NCBI GenBank assembly: GCA_002049785.1 | Contig: MUKB01000047.1 | Span: 1-9,599 of the forward strand | Length of the DNA: 9,599 nucleotides | Reading direction: 5' to 3' | Origin: Caldifarciminota bacterium 4484_100 | GTDB lineage: Bacteria; Hydrothermota; Tepidihabitantia; SM23-42 | Shown here: piece by piece, positions 1-5,838 of the stretch | Layout of the letters: each line of letters starts with the position of its first letter | How positions within the stretch are numbered: position 1 is the stretch's first letter | Translations under genes and position numbers: made by a program | Notes under the pieces: model-generated | Database searches by the model: none | What the model was told of the DNA's origin: nothing | Seen by the model: only the letters and a program-made list of their open reading frames with translations

Positions 1-1017
1 TATGAACCGGTCGTAGCGCACTGCAGTATAACTGTTGATCAGAGAACCGATAATTGCCAGGGAACCGAGCATCAGCCAGACCTTTGGATGAGGATAGGTA
101 TTATAAGAATAGAAGGTAAGGCCGAGTAGCAGGAGTGCATCTGCATAGCGGTCCAGAACCGAATCGAACCATCCACCAAATTCCGATTCCATAAATTTCA
201 ATCGGGCCAGTTCACCATCACATCCATCCAGGATTGAAGAGAACTGGGCCAAAAACACCCCGATCAGTAAATTTATATAACCACCAAGAAAGAGGAATCC
301 TGCGCCAAGAATTGAGACGAGGAAACAGCTTAAGGAGACAAAATTCGGGCTGATTCGGGTCTTGACCAGCAATTTGGTTATCTGTCTTGATATTGGTCGA
401 TTTATGTAACGGGAAATAAAACCATCGGTAGTTTTATTTAACAACACACCAATCAAACACCGCTCAGCCTGTTCAAGCCGGGCCTCGTCATCAACATCGA
501 TCCAGAAATTACCGTCGATATCAAAGAACCGCGCCCTTCCTTTTTTGGCCAGTACCCTGATACCACCGGATAGACTTGTGTCACCCTGGCGTGTACTCTC
601 CTCAAGGGCATCAAATAGTCCTGGTGTGCAGAGAAAGATTCCGGTATCATAGGCATTATATTCCTCAACCTCTTTTCCAATATCAAGTATTCTATCACCA
701 TCAAGCAAAACCTTGGTTGCATCGTGTTTATCAACAAGGTCATTATCAATATTTTTATCGACTGCTAAGATAACCTCGCCCGGTTCAACTTCCTGTGCCA
801 TTAACTTTTTTATAATTATTTCATTAAAAATATGATCACTCATCAGTAATACAAAATTTTCTTTAATTGCATCATAAAAATCATCAAGGCCGGCCTTTTT
901 TGCGCTCAGGATTACTCGGGCAATCAAAGGCATACCAACAAGGGATGCCAGGGGTTTTAGATCGGTCTTGGAAGCAAGGCGTGTCCCTTGACCACTTGCA
1001 ATTATCAGGCATTTCAT
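1..1017 (-). CDS. Partial bifunctional nucleotidyltransferase / CDP-alcohol phosphatidyltransferase (IPCT/DIPPS-like), internally deleted
   Basis: The reading frame runs from ATG at 1017 off the left edge (339 codons present). Residues 1-195 resemble a sugar/inositol-phosphate nucleotidyltransferase: GxGTR loop at 9-13, KPL at 21-23, SDH with a probable metal Asp at 60-62, DTG at 124-126, WIDVD at 172-176. Residues 196 onward are a membrane CDP-alcohol phosphatidyltransferase, with hydrophobic segments near 227-260 and a perfect D-x2-DG-x2-AR-x8-G-x3-D-x3-D motif at 264-289. The order matches archaeal and bacterial inositol-1-phosphate cytidylyltransferase/di-myo-inositol-phosphate-phosphate synthases, which make CDP-inositol and condense it with inositol phosphate for a compatible solute. 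The exact alcohol substrate is inference. About 40 residues normally lying between residues 47 and 48, including the KGNG-type loop, are missing without a frame change. The start has a very strong Shine-Dalgarno sequence and its own promoter in the end of rlmN. Confidence 0.8.
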   Translation of the reverse strand, partial: MKCLIIASGQGTRLASKTDLKPLASLVGMPLIARVILSAKKAGLDDFYDAIKENFVLLMSDHIFNEIIIKKLMAQEVEPGEVILAVDKNIDNDLVDKHDATKVLLDGDRILDIGKEVEEYNAYDTGIFLCTPGLFDALEESTRQGDTSLSGGIRVLAKKGRARFFDIDGNFWIDVDDEARLEQAERCLIGVLLNKTTDGFISRYINRPISRQITKLLVKTRISPNFVSLSCFLVSILGAGFLFLGGYINLLIGVFLAQFSSILDGCDGELARLKFMESEFGGWFDSVLDRYADALLLLGLTFYSYNTYPHPKVWLMLGSLAIIGSLINSYTAVRYDRFI

Positions 1018-1022
1018 CACCA

Positions 1023-1034
1023 ATCACCTCCTTT
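1023..1034 (-). promoter_or_regulatory. Strong Shine-Dalgarno sequence of the fusion gene
   Basis: Read on the minus strand the bases are AAAGGAGGTGAT, almost the full complement of the 16S rRNA 3' end, ending 5 nt before the ATG at 1017. It fixes the start of the nucleotidyltransferase/phosphatidyltransferase gene and contrasts with the promoter-proximal genes here that have no such site. Confidence 0.85.
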
Positions 1035-1081
1035 CGTAAATTTTATTACCGACCCTGAGTTGGAAGTTAATTTACTGTCCT

Positions 1082-1109
1082 ATTATAGCAAATTTTTCGC
1101 TCCTGTCAA
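1082..1109 (-). promoter_or_regulatory. Consensus sigma-70-type promoter inside the 3' end of rlmN
   Basis: On the minus strand TTGACA (1104-1109) and TATAAT (1082-1087) are separated by 16 bp, both boxes perfect. The -35 box lies in the last codons of rlmN, and the -10 box contains the rlmN stop codon TAA. Transcription should begin near 1075, giving a leader of about 57 nt before the fusion gene. Activity is inferred from sequence only. Confidence 0.8.
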
Positions 1110-2120
1110 GTCCAGTGCGAGCTGACCACAACCCGCAAGAATCTCCTTGCCCCGGGATTTCCGCAGAACAACAGTATGGGGTGATGAAAGCAGATATTGA
1201 TAAAATTGAGTTATCTGTTTCTGGGCCGGTGGTTTGAACTGAAGTCGGGGATGTGGATTATAAGGAATCAGATTTATCTTTGAGGGGATATCCCTTATCA
1301 ATCTCAATAGCCGCCGGGCATCCTTCAATGAATCATTGATTCCCTGGATCAAAACATACTCAAAAGTCACCCAGTGCTTCTCATAAGAATATCTTCGCGC
1401 AAGTTTCAAAAGCTCCTTCAATCGATTTTTTCTCGTCACCGGCATCATCTCCGCCCGCATATCTTCATCAACAAAATTGAGCGAAATTGCAAGCTTCACC
1501 TTAAAAGGGGAATTGAGCAGGGCGGTAATCCCATCGATAATACCCGCTGTGGATACAGTAATATGACGCTGGCCAATACCAAGACCGAATGAAGAGCAGA
1601 TAATCTCCAAGGATTCAAAGAGACCTTTTAGATTCAACAGAGGCTCACCCATACCCATATAAACTACATTGGTAACCTTTGTCTCTGCATATCTTTTGAT
1701 AATTTGAATCTGCTCCGCAATCTCATAGCCGGCAAGATTCCGTCTGAATGGAATCAAGGCAGTAGCACAGAATCGGCATCCCAGAGGACAACCGATCTGG
1801 GAAGAGACACAAACGGTCTGTCTCCTCAATTCAGGAATAAATACCGACTCAAGATATTCATCGTCTGCAGTCTGAAATAGAAACTTCTGGCTCTTATCCC
1901 GGGCGACCACCCTTTTGACCAAACTCAACCCTTCAATGGAGAATCTCTGGCTCAATTTTTCCCTCCAGGTCTTTGCAATATCGGTCATCGAGCTGAAATC
2001 TGTCACACCTTTTTGCCAGAGCCATTTAAAAATCTGGTCACCCCGATACGCACCCAGGCCCAATCCTTCCATCAATTTTCTCAATTCCTTATGGGAATAG
2101 GCCTTGATATTATCCTGCAT
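1083..2120 (-). CDS. rlmN: Dual-specificity 23S rRNA (A2503-C2)/tRNA (A37-C2) methyltransferase RlmN
   Basis: A 345-residue radical-SAM enzyme that adds a C2 methyl to adenosine 2503 of 23S rRNA and, in some bacteria, A37 of tRNAs. The CxxxCxxC 4Fe-4S cluster motif is C111, C115, C118. C104 and C331 (in GCGQL) align with the two mechanistic cysteines of the E. coli enzyme (C118 and C355). Other family marks are the SAM-contact MGMGEP at 155-160, ISLN at 212-215, the QGIND stretch near 259-263 and LIPYNPH at 284-290. Length is normal. The usual GxxGF stretch after the cluster motif reads ALIPF here, a minor departure. The ATG at 2120 has no Shine-Dalgarno sequence and lies 5 nt after a -10 box, so the mRNA is predicted leaderless. 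Its terminal codons carry the promoter of the next gene. Confidence 0.95.
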   Translation of the reverse strand: MQDNIKAYSHKELRKLMEGLGLGAYRGDQIFKWLWQKGVTDFSSMTDIAKTWREKLSQRFSIEGLSLVKRVVARDKSQKFLFQTADDEYLESVFIPELRRQTVCVSSQIGCPLGCRFCATALIPFRRNLAGYEIAEQIQIIKRYAETKVTNVVYMGMGEPLLNLKGLFESLEIICSSFGLGIGQRHITVSTAGIIDGITALLNSPFKVKLAISLNFVDEDMRAEMMPVTRKNRLKELLKLARRYSYEKHWVTFEYVLIQGINDSLKDARRLLRLIRDIPSKINLIPYNPHPRLQFKPPAQKQITQFYQYLLSSPHTVVLRKSRGKEILAGCGQLALDLTGAKNLL

Positions 2121-2125
2121 AAGAA

Positions 2126-2153
2126 ATTATAATGAACCATCCAATAAAATCAA
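2126..2153 (-). promoter_or_regulatory. rlmN promoter, probably leaderless
   Basis: On the minus strand TTGATT (2148-2153), 16 bp, TATAAT (2126-2131), then 5 nt to the rlmN ATG. A start point at normal distance from the -10 box falls on or just beside the ATG, so there is no room for a Shine-Dalgarno sequence and none is seen. Confidence 0.7.
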
Positions 2154-2201
2154 CATCTCCGTCGCGGGGTCGAATCTAAACATTATAAAAACTGCTGTGG
2201 T

Positions 2202-2251
2202 GAGACCCTGAAACGATACTGAGATTCCTCAGCACAGGGTTCAGAATGACA
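2202..2251 (+). repeat. Palindromic repeat, short copy (A)
   Basis: Runs from GAGACCCTGAAAC to AATGACA. It holds an inner stem CTGAG/CTCAG around a 4-nt loop and an outer CCCTG/CAGGG pairing. It aligns along its whole length with the copy at 2396-2471 but lacks 26 bp of that copy. Confidence 0.75.
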
Positions 2252-2291
2252 ATGTTATTATCCAGAATCGAGCATCAAGCATCAATATTCA

Positions 2292-2309
2292 ATTCCGAAA
2301 TCCGAAATG
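2292..2309 (+). repeat. CCGAAAT doublet, copy 1
   Basis: ATTCCGAAATCCGAAATG, an internal CCGAAAT duplication. It matches 2481-2498 at 17 of 18 positions. In both places a TGTCAT-type repeat follows after 7-9 nt. Confidence 0.65.
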
Positions 2310-2318
2310 CCTTTATCC

Positions 2319-2346
2319 TGTCATGCTGAACTTGGTTCAGCATCTC
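2319..2346 (-). repeat. Palindromic repeat, inverted copy (C)
   Basis: On the minus strand it begins GAGATGCTGAACC and ends GCATGACA, matching the first 28 bp of the copy at 2396. Its arms ATGCTGAA/TTCAGCAT pair over 8 bp. Relative to ACCCTGAA/TTCAGGGT in the other copy, both arms changed together, so pairing is kept. Confidence 0.75.
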
Positions 2347-2395
2347 CGGTTTTTTGGTTTCTCTGGTTTTTCTCGTTTCTCTGCTTGAAAAGATT

Positions 2396-2471
2396 GAGAC
2401 CCTGAAACAAGTTCAGGGTGACAAAGAAAGAAACGATACTGAACTACTTCAGCACAGGGTTCGGGGTGACA
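2396..2471 (+). repeat. Palindromic repeat, long copy (B)
   Basis: Contains two stems: ACCCTGAA/TTCAGGGT (8 bp, 3-nt loop) and CTGAA/TTCAG (5 bp, 4-nt loop). The shorter copy at 2202-2251 has CTGAG/CTCAG in the second stem, a paired change. The extra 26 bp here relative to that copy are bounded by AAAC at both ends. Confidence 0.75.
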
Positions 2472-2480
2472 TTCTTTTTT

Positions 2481-2498
2481 ATTCCGAAATTCGAAATG
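2481..2498 (+). repeat. CCGAAAT doublet, copy 2
   Basis: ATTCCGAAATTCGAAATG, one mismatch from the copy at 2292. It is followed by TGTCATACTGA at 2506-2516, which starts like the unit at 2319 and then diverges into the GC-rich hairpin. Confidence 0.65.
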
Positions 2499-2522
2499 GT
2501 GTGCTTGTCATACTGACCTTCA

Positions 2523-2545
2523 CCGCAGACCGGGACGGTCTGCGG
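2523..2545. repeat. GC-rich hairpin
   Basis: CCGCAGACC and GGTCTGCGG form a perfect 9-bp stem around GGGAC. No T-tract follows on either strand, so it is not a typical intrinsic terminator. It follows directly on the truncated TGTCAT repeat and may be part of another dispersed element. Confidence 0.6.
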
Positions 2546-2611
2546 GCTGGGAAGGATATAGCCGAGGGAGTCCCACCCCGATAGATTTGGTTCGGCAGGT
2601 TAACCGATAAA

Positions 2612-2701
2612 AGAAAAGTTGGTATTAAAATTTATGATGTTTGTGCCAGGCTTGTAGATGACGATTATCAAGTAGTGAAAAAAGTCGCGCTCGTCCAATA
2701 A
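2612..2701 (+). pseudogene. Probable remnant of a FlgD-like / type A sorting C-terminal domain
   Basis: The plus frame ending at TAA 2699-2701 reads KVGIKIYDVCARLVDDDY and then VVKKVALVQ. The KIYDV-x-x-RLV core is the hallmark strand pair of FlgD-type Ig-like or type A sorting domains that end secreted proteins in FCB-related bacteria (usually KIYDVxGRLV). There is no start codon; a stop lies in frame at 2582-2584, and the usual GYYxVxWD continuation is absent. It looks like a leftover of a lost exported-protein gene. The match is short, so it could be coincidence. Confidence 0.4.
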
Positions 2702-2753
2702 AAAGTTTTTTCAACCCCTATTTTCTACCGTCCAATTTTGAATAATCGAACCC

Positions 2754-2781
2754 TTGCATTTATTTCCATTGTGAATATAAT
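2754..2781 (+). promoter_or_regulatory. Promoter of the FemAB-like gene and hypE, probably leaderless
   Basis: TTGCAT (2754-2759), 16 bp, TATAAT (2776-2781), then 9 nt to the ATG at 2791. No Shine-Dalgarno sequence is present. The predicted start point falls within 0-3 nt of the ATG. Confidence 0.7.
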
Positions 2782-2790
2782 TAAAGTCCG

Positions 2791-3735
2791 ATGAAGATTT
2801 ATATCTTAAAAGAAAAATTACACTCCGCCTGGGAAGATTTTGTTCAGCAATCAAACAATGGAACAATCTTTCACACCCTGAAGTTTCTTTCATATCATCC
2901 AAAAGGCCGATTCAAAGAACATCATCTTCTTATTACCGAGAAGGACAACATTATTGCACTTTTCCCGGCGGTGGAAGAAGACCGAGCCATCATCTCGCAC
3001 AAAGGCGCATCCTATGGAGGTTTCGTGCTTAAACCGAATCTGGGGATCCACCGTATCTGTATAATGGTTGAACACCTGGTCGAATATTTTCGCAGTGCAG
3101 GCTATAAAAAAATTACCTTGACCCAGACCCCTTTAATCTATTATCGCGAACCCAACCAGTATATCGACTTTGCCCTGCTCAAGGCAGGTTTTCAATACCA
3201 GAAGCGTGAGGTCACCGCAGTCATACCCCTAAAAAACCCTGAACCCCTTCTCACCTTTAAGCCCAATGCCCGACGTTCTACAAAAAAGGCAATGCGCGAA
3301 GGGGTAGAAGTAAAGATATCCGATGACTTTGAGAAATTTTATAAAATCCTTGAGCATAATCTCGGGATGAGACACAATGTTCAACCTACCCATACCCTTG
3401 AAGAACTAAAACGATTAAAAAGGCTTCTACTGGATAAGATTATCCTCTTCGCTGCATATCTTGATAACCTGATGCTCGGAGGAATTGTATTATTCGTCGC
3501 AAACCCGAATGTTATTCTCGCCTTCTATATCAGCCACAATAATCGATATCAACAGTATCGTCCGGTAAACCTCCTCTTATATGAAATCATAAAATGGGCA
3601 AGACTCCAGGGATTCAAATATCTCGACCTGGGCACCTTCACCCTCAATATGGAACCGAATTGGGGATTAGGTAGATTTAAAGAAAATCATAATGCCCGGG
3701 GATTTCTCAGGGACACCTATACAATTGAACTCTGA
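2791..3735 (+). CDS. FemAB-like GNAT-fold transferase
   Basis: A 314-residue protein resembling the FemAB / Acetyltransf_6 group, cytoplasmic enzymes with two GNAT-like domains that transfer acyl or aminoacyl groups, often to peptidoglycan precursors or envelope components. Supporting features are the GASYGG stretch near residues 71-77, a basic segment with NARRSTKKAMR near 159-169, and the C-terminal half with FYISHN near 246-251, the PVNLLLYEIIKWA helix near 258-270 and YLDLGT near 276-281, followed by NWGLGRFKE. No signal peptide or membrane segment is seen. The substrate cannot be told from sequence. Its stop TGA is followed immediately by the hypE ATG, so the two are co-transcribed and probably translationally coupled. 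Confidence 0.75.
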   Translation: MKIYILKEKLHSAWEDFVQQSNNGTIFHTLKFLSYHPKGRFKEHHLLITEKDNIIALFPAVEEDRAIISHKGASYGGFVLKPNLGIHRICIMVEHLVEYFRSAGYKKITLTQTPLIYYREPNQYIDFALLKAGFQYQKREVTAVIPLKNPEPLLTFKPNARRSTKKAMREGVEVKISDDFEKFYKILEHNLGMRHNVQPTHTLEELKRLKRLLLDKIILFAAYLDNLMLGGIVLFVANPNVILAFYISHNNRYQQYRPVNLLLYEIIKWARLQGFKYLDLGTFTLNMEPNWGLGRFKENHNARGFLRDTYTIEL

Positions 3736-4746
3736 ATGAAAAAATCGAAAGAAAAGACCATCAAATTGGGTTATGGCTCAGGCGGGTTATTAACCTCGAA
3801 ACTGATAAACGATGTAATACTGAAATATTTCAAGAATAAGACTTTAAAAAAACTTGAAGACTCTGCGGAGCTGAAACTAACCTCATATAACCTCGCCTTT
3901 ACTACAGACTCCTATGTGATTAATCCGATCTTCTTTCCTGGTGGTGACATCGGTGCTTTAGCGATAAATGGGACCGTGAACGATCTTGCAATGAAGGGTG
4001 CAATACCAAAATTCATCTCATTCTCATTGATTATTGAAGAGGGTTTACCCTTTGCTGAATTGGAAAAAATCCTGGATTCTGCAGCCCATTCTGCAAAAAG
4101 TGCTGGAGTTCAGGTGGTCTGTGGTGACACCAAGGTTGTAGAAAAAGGGAAGGCGGATAAAATTTTCATCACGACATCGGGAATAGGTGTCATAAAGCTA
4201 AACCTCTCCCGGGACAGAATCAGACCCGGTGACAGGGTTATAATCAGCGGCACAATTGGTGACCATGGCATTGCAATTATGAATGAGAGACTGAAACTGG
4301 GTCTTATTGCCAGTATCAAAAGTGATACCGCACCGGTAAATTTGATAACAGATCGTCTGTTTCAAAATAATGCCAGAATCCATTTTATGCGCGACCCAAC
4401 CCGGGGTGGGGTTGCATCGGTGCTGAATGAGGCAGTTGCAGGAAAAGACTTAGGCATTATGCTTGACGAAATAAATTTACCCATAAAAAAGGAGGTGCGC
4501 GGGGCGAGTGAGATCCTGGGACTGGACCCCTTGTATATTGCCAATGAGGGTAAGTTTATCGCAATCGTTGAAAAGGGTTCTGCAGAGCGCATACTGAAGC
4601 AGATAAAAAAACATCCCTTAGGTAGAAATGCCGCGATAATCGGTCGTGTCGTGAAGAAACCGACCGGGGTATGGATTAAAACGACAATCGGTGGAATCCA
4701 TCCCCTGCTTCAGTTAGAGGCCGAAGGCCTGCCCCGAATCTGTTGA
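3736..4746 (+). CDS. hypE: Hydrogenase maturation carbamoyl dehydratase HypE
   Basis: Full-length (336 residues) HypE, which with HypF turns carbamoyl phosphate into the cyanide ligands of the [NiFe]-hydrogenase active site. ATP-binding PurM-fold motifs appear in order: GSGG 14-17, TTDS 56-59, PGGDIG 68-73, the NGTVNDLAM stretch 78-86, GDTK 130-133, RDPTRGG 219-225, NEG 270-272. The protein ends in PRIC, whose terminal Cys336 carries the thiocarboxamide/thiocyanate. That tail separates it from SelD, ThiL and PurM relatives. The ATG directly follows the stop of the FemAB-like gene and has no Shine-Dalgarno sequence, suggesting coupling. No other hyp or hydrogenase gene is in the window. The stop codon overlaps the -35 box of ribD. 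Confidence 0.95.
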   Translation: MKKSKEKTIKLGYGSGGLLTSKLINDVILKYFKNKTLKKLEDSAELKLTSYNLAFTTDSYVINPIFFPGGDIGALAINGTVNDLAMKGAIPKFISFSLIIEEGLPFAELEKILDSAAHSAKSAGVQVVCGDTKVVEKGKADKIFITTSGIGVIKLNLSRDRIRPGDRVIISGTIGDHGIAIMNERLKLGLIASIKSDTAPVNLITDRLFQNNARIHFMRDPTRGGVASVLNEAVAGKDLGIMLDEINLPIKKEVRGASEILGLDPLYIANEGKFIAIVEKGSAERILKQIKKHPLGRNAAIIGRVVKKPTGVWIKTTIGGIHPLLQLEAEGLPRIC

Positions 4747-4770
4747 CTTAAAATCCTGGTCGGTTATAAT
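4743..4770 (+). promoter_or_regulatory. ribD-ribE promoter, probably leaderless
   Basis: TTGACT (4743-4748), 16 bp, TATAAT (4765-4770), then 9 nt to the ribD ATG. The -35 box contains the hypE stop TGA (4744-4746). There is no Shine-Dalgarno sequence and no room for an FMN riboswitch between promoter and start codon. Confidence 0.75.
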
Positions 4771-4779
4771 TAATCAATA

Positions 4780-5838
4780 ATGGACATTACCAGGGCCTAT
4801 GACGAAACCTTTATGGCTTATGCAAATCTTCTGGCGGAAAAGGGATGGGGCAGGACCGGTATTAATCCCCTTGTCGGTGCGGTGATTGTCAAAAATGGAA
4901 AGATTATCGGCCAGGGTTTCCATCGTAAGCTGGGTGAATCCCATGCCGAGGTAGTTGCCCTGACCCAGGCCGGGTCAGCGGCAAAATCAGCCACCCTCTA
5001 TGTCAATTTAGAACCCTGCTCCTGTTTTGGCCTTACCCCACCCTGTGTTAATGCAATCATCAGAGCGGGGATTGCCCGGGTAGTTATTGGGGCGATTGAT
5101 CCCAATCCCCGGGTAAATGGACAGGGAATAAAATATTTAAGTGAAGCAGGTATTGATGTTGTTAAGGATATATTAAAAGACTGGACCGACAACCTGAATC
5201 GCTGGTACTATAAGTTTATTAAAGAGGACCTTCCCTATGTGATATTGAAGATTGCAGTTTCTGAGGATATGAGGTTATCTGGATATCCGCAAAAGTATAT
5301 AACATCGATGCCGGCGCGTCGATATGTCCATTCATTACGCAGTCAGATTGGTGCGGTAATGATTGGAATCAATACCCTGCTCATTGACAACCCATATCTC
5401 ACCGACCGCTTGGTTAACAGATTTAACCCTGCACGGATTGTGATTGACCCTCATCTTAAAATACCTGAGGACGCCCATTTTCTTATCCCTGATGCCCGAC
5501 GTATCGTCATCACCAGTAAAAATAGTCCCCGGGAAAAGGTAAAAAAACTATCTGATCAGGGTGTGGAATTTATCTTTCTGGATGGATATGATTATCCATT
5601 ACCTGAGATACTCAAATCCCTGGCCCGCTTAAAGATTGGGGCAGTAATGGTTGAAGGTGGAGCAAAATTATTTAATCAGTTCATAGACACAGGGTTTTAT
5701 GATGAACTCTATCTCTTTGTTGCCCCGAAGATAATAGACCGGGGTATCGAGTTGAAGCTTGACCAAAAGTTGCTAAGTGGTGTAGCCCCGGAAAAGATAG
5801 GAGGTGATAAACTATATCATGTTTACCGGAATAATTGA
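4780..5838 (+). CDS. ribD: Bifunctional pyrimidine deaminase/reductase RibD
   Basis: A 352-residue two-domain enzyme for the deamination and side-chain reduction that follow GTP cyclohydrolase II in riboflavin synthesis. The N-terminal cytidine-deaminase domain has the catalytic HAE at 55-57 and zinc cysteines C80 and C89 in EPCSCFGLTPPC. The usual form is EPCSHxGRTPPC, so His is Cys at 82 and Arg/Lys is Leu at 85. The reductase domain begins near 153 and shows LKIAVSEDM (156-164, usually SLDG), the G-x-x-T core at 196-199, DNP-x-LT-x-R at 203-210 (usually DDP) and VEGG at 291-294. Length is normal. Despite these substitutions, both active-site frameworks look intact. It is first in a two-gene unit with ribE, which starts inside it. 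Confidence 0.93.
   Translation: MDITRAYDETFMAYANLLAEKGWGRTGINPLVGAVIVKNGKIIGQGFHRKLGESHAEVVALTQAGSAAKSATLYVNLEPCSCFGLTPPCVNAIIRAGIARVVIGAIDPNPRVNGQGIKYLSEAGIDVVKDILKDWTDNLNRWYYKFIKEDLPYVILKIAVSEDMRLSGYPQKYITSMPARRYVHSLRSQIGAVMIGINTLLIDNPYLTDRLVNRFNPARIVIDPHLKIPEDAHFLIPDARRIVITSKNSPREKVKKLSDQGVEFIFLDGYDYPLPEILKSLARLKIGAVMVEGGAKLFNQFIDTGFYDELYLFVAPKIIDRGIELKLDQKLLSGVAPEKIGGDKLYHVYRNN
5799..5808 (+). promoter_or_regulatory. Shine-Dalgarno sequence for ribE inside ribD
   Basis: AGGAGGTGAT, a 10-base match to the anti-Shine-Dalgarno sequence, lies in the last codons of ribD and ends 10 nt before the ATG at 5819. It supports that ATG over the in-frame GTG at 5804, which sits inside the site itself. 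Confidence 0.75.

Larger units (their letters stand above)
2121..2790. other. 670-bp gene-free region with degenerate repeats and a gene remnant
   Basis: No credible intact gene lies between the divergent rlmN and FemAB-like genes. At the edges are their two promoters. Inside are two repeat blocks in the same order: a CCCTGAAAC palindrome (2202 and 2396), a CCGAAAT doublet (2292 and 2481), and a TGTCAT-type unit (2319 and 2506). A GC-rich hairpin at 2523-2545 follows, then a short stretch resembling the end of a FlgD-like domain (to 2701). An open frame at 2354-2584 is made mostly of repeat sequence and is not called a gene. Confidence 0.75.

Noticed and set aside
453..749. Open frame on the minus strand within the fusion gene
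   Set aside because: It lies in another frame inside the well-conserved nucleotidyltransferase/phosphatidyltransferase gene and has no protein features of its own.
2127..2198. Short minus-strand frame ending just before rlmN
   Set aside because: About two dozen codons without a ribosome site and running into repeat sequence; nothing recognisable.
2523..2545. Intrinsic terminator
   Set aside because: A strong stem but no T-run on either side, and no gene ends just before it.
2354..2584. Open frame of 76 codons on the plus strand in the gene-free region
   Set aside because: Most of it is the palindromic repeat and the GC-rich hairpin read as protein; no Shine-Dalgarno sequence, promoter or recognisable domain.
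3736..4746. Selenophosphate synthase, ThiL or PurM instead of HypE
   Set aside because: These share the ATP-binding fold, but the C-terminal PRIC and the FFPGGDIG and NDLAM motifs are those of HypE.
4771..4779. FMN riboswitch before ribD
   Set aside because: Only 9 nt separate the -10 box from the start codon, far too few for an RFN element.
5804..5818. GTG start adding five residues to RibE
   Set aside because: The GTG is part of the Shine-Dalgarno sequence; the conserved protein begins at MFTG (5819).
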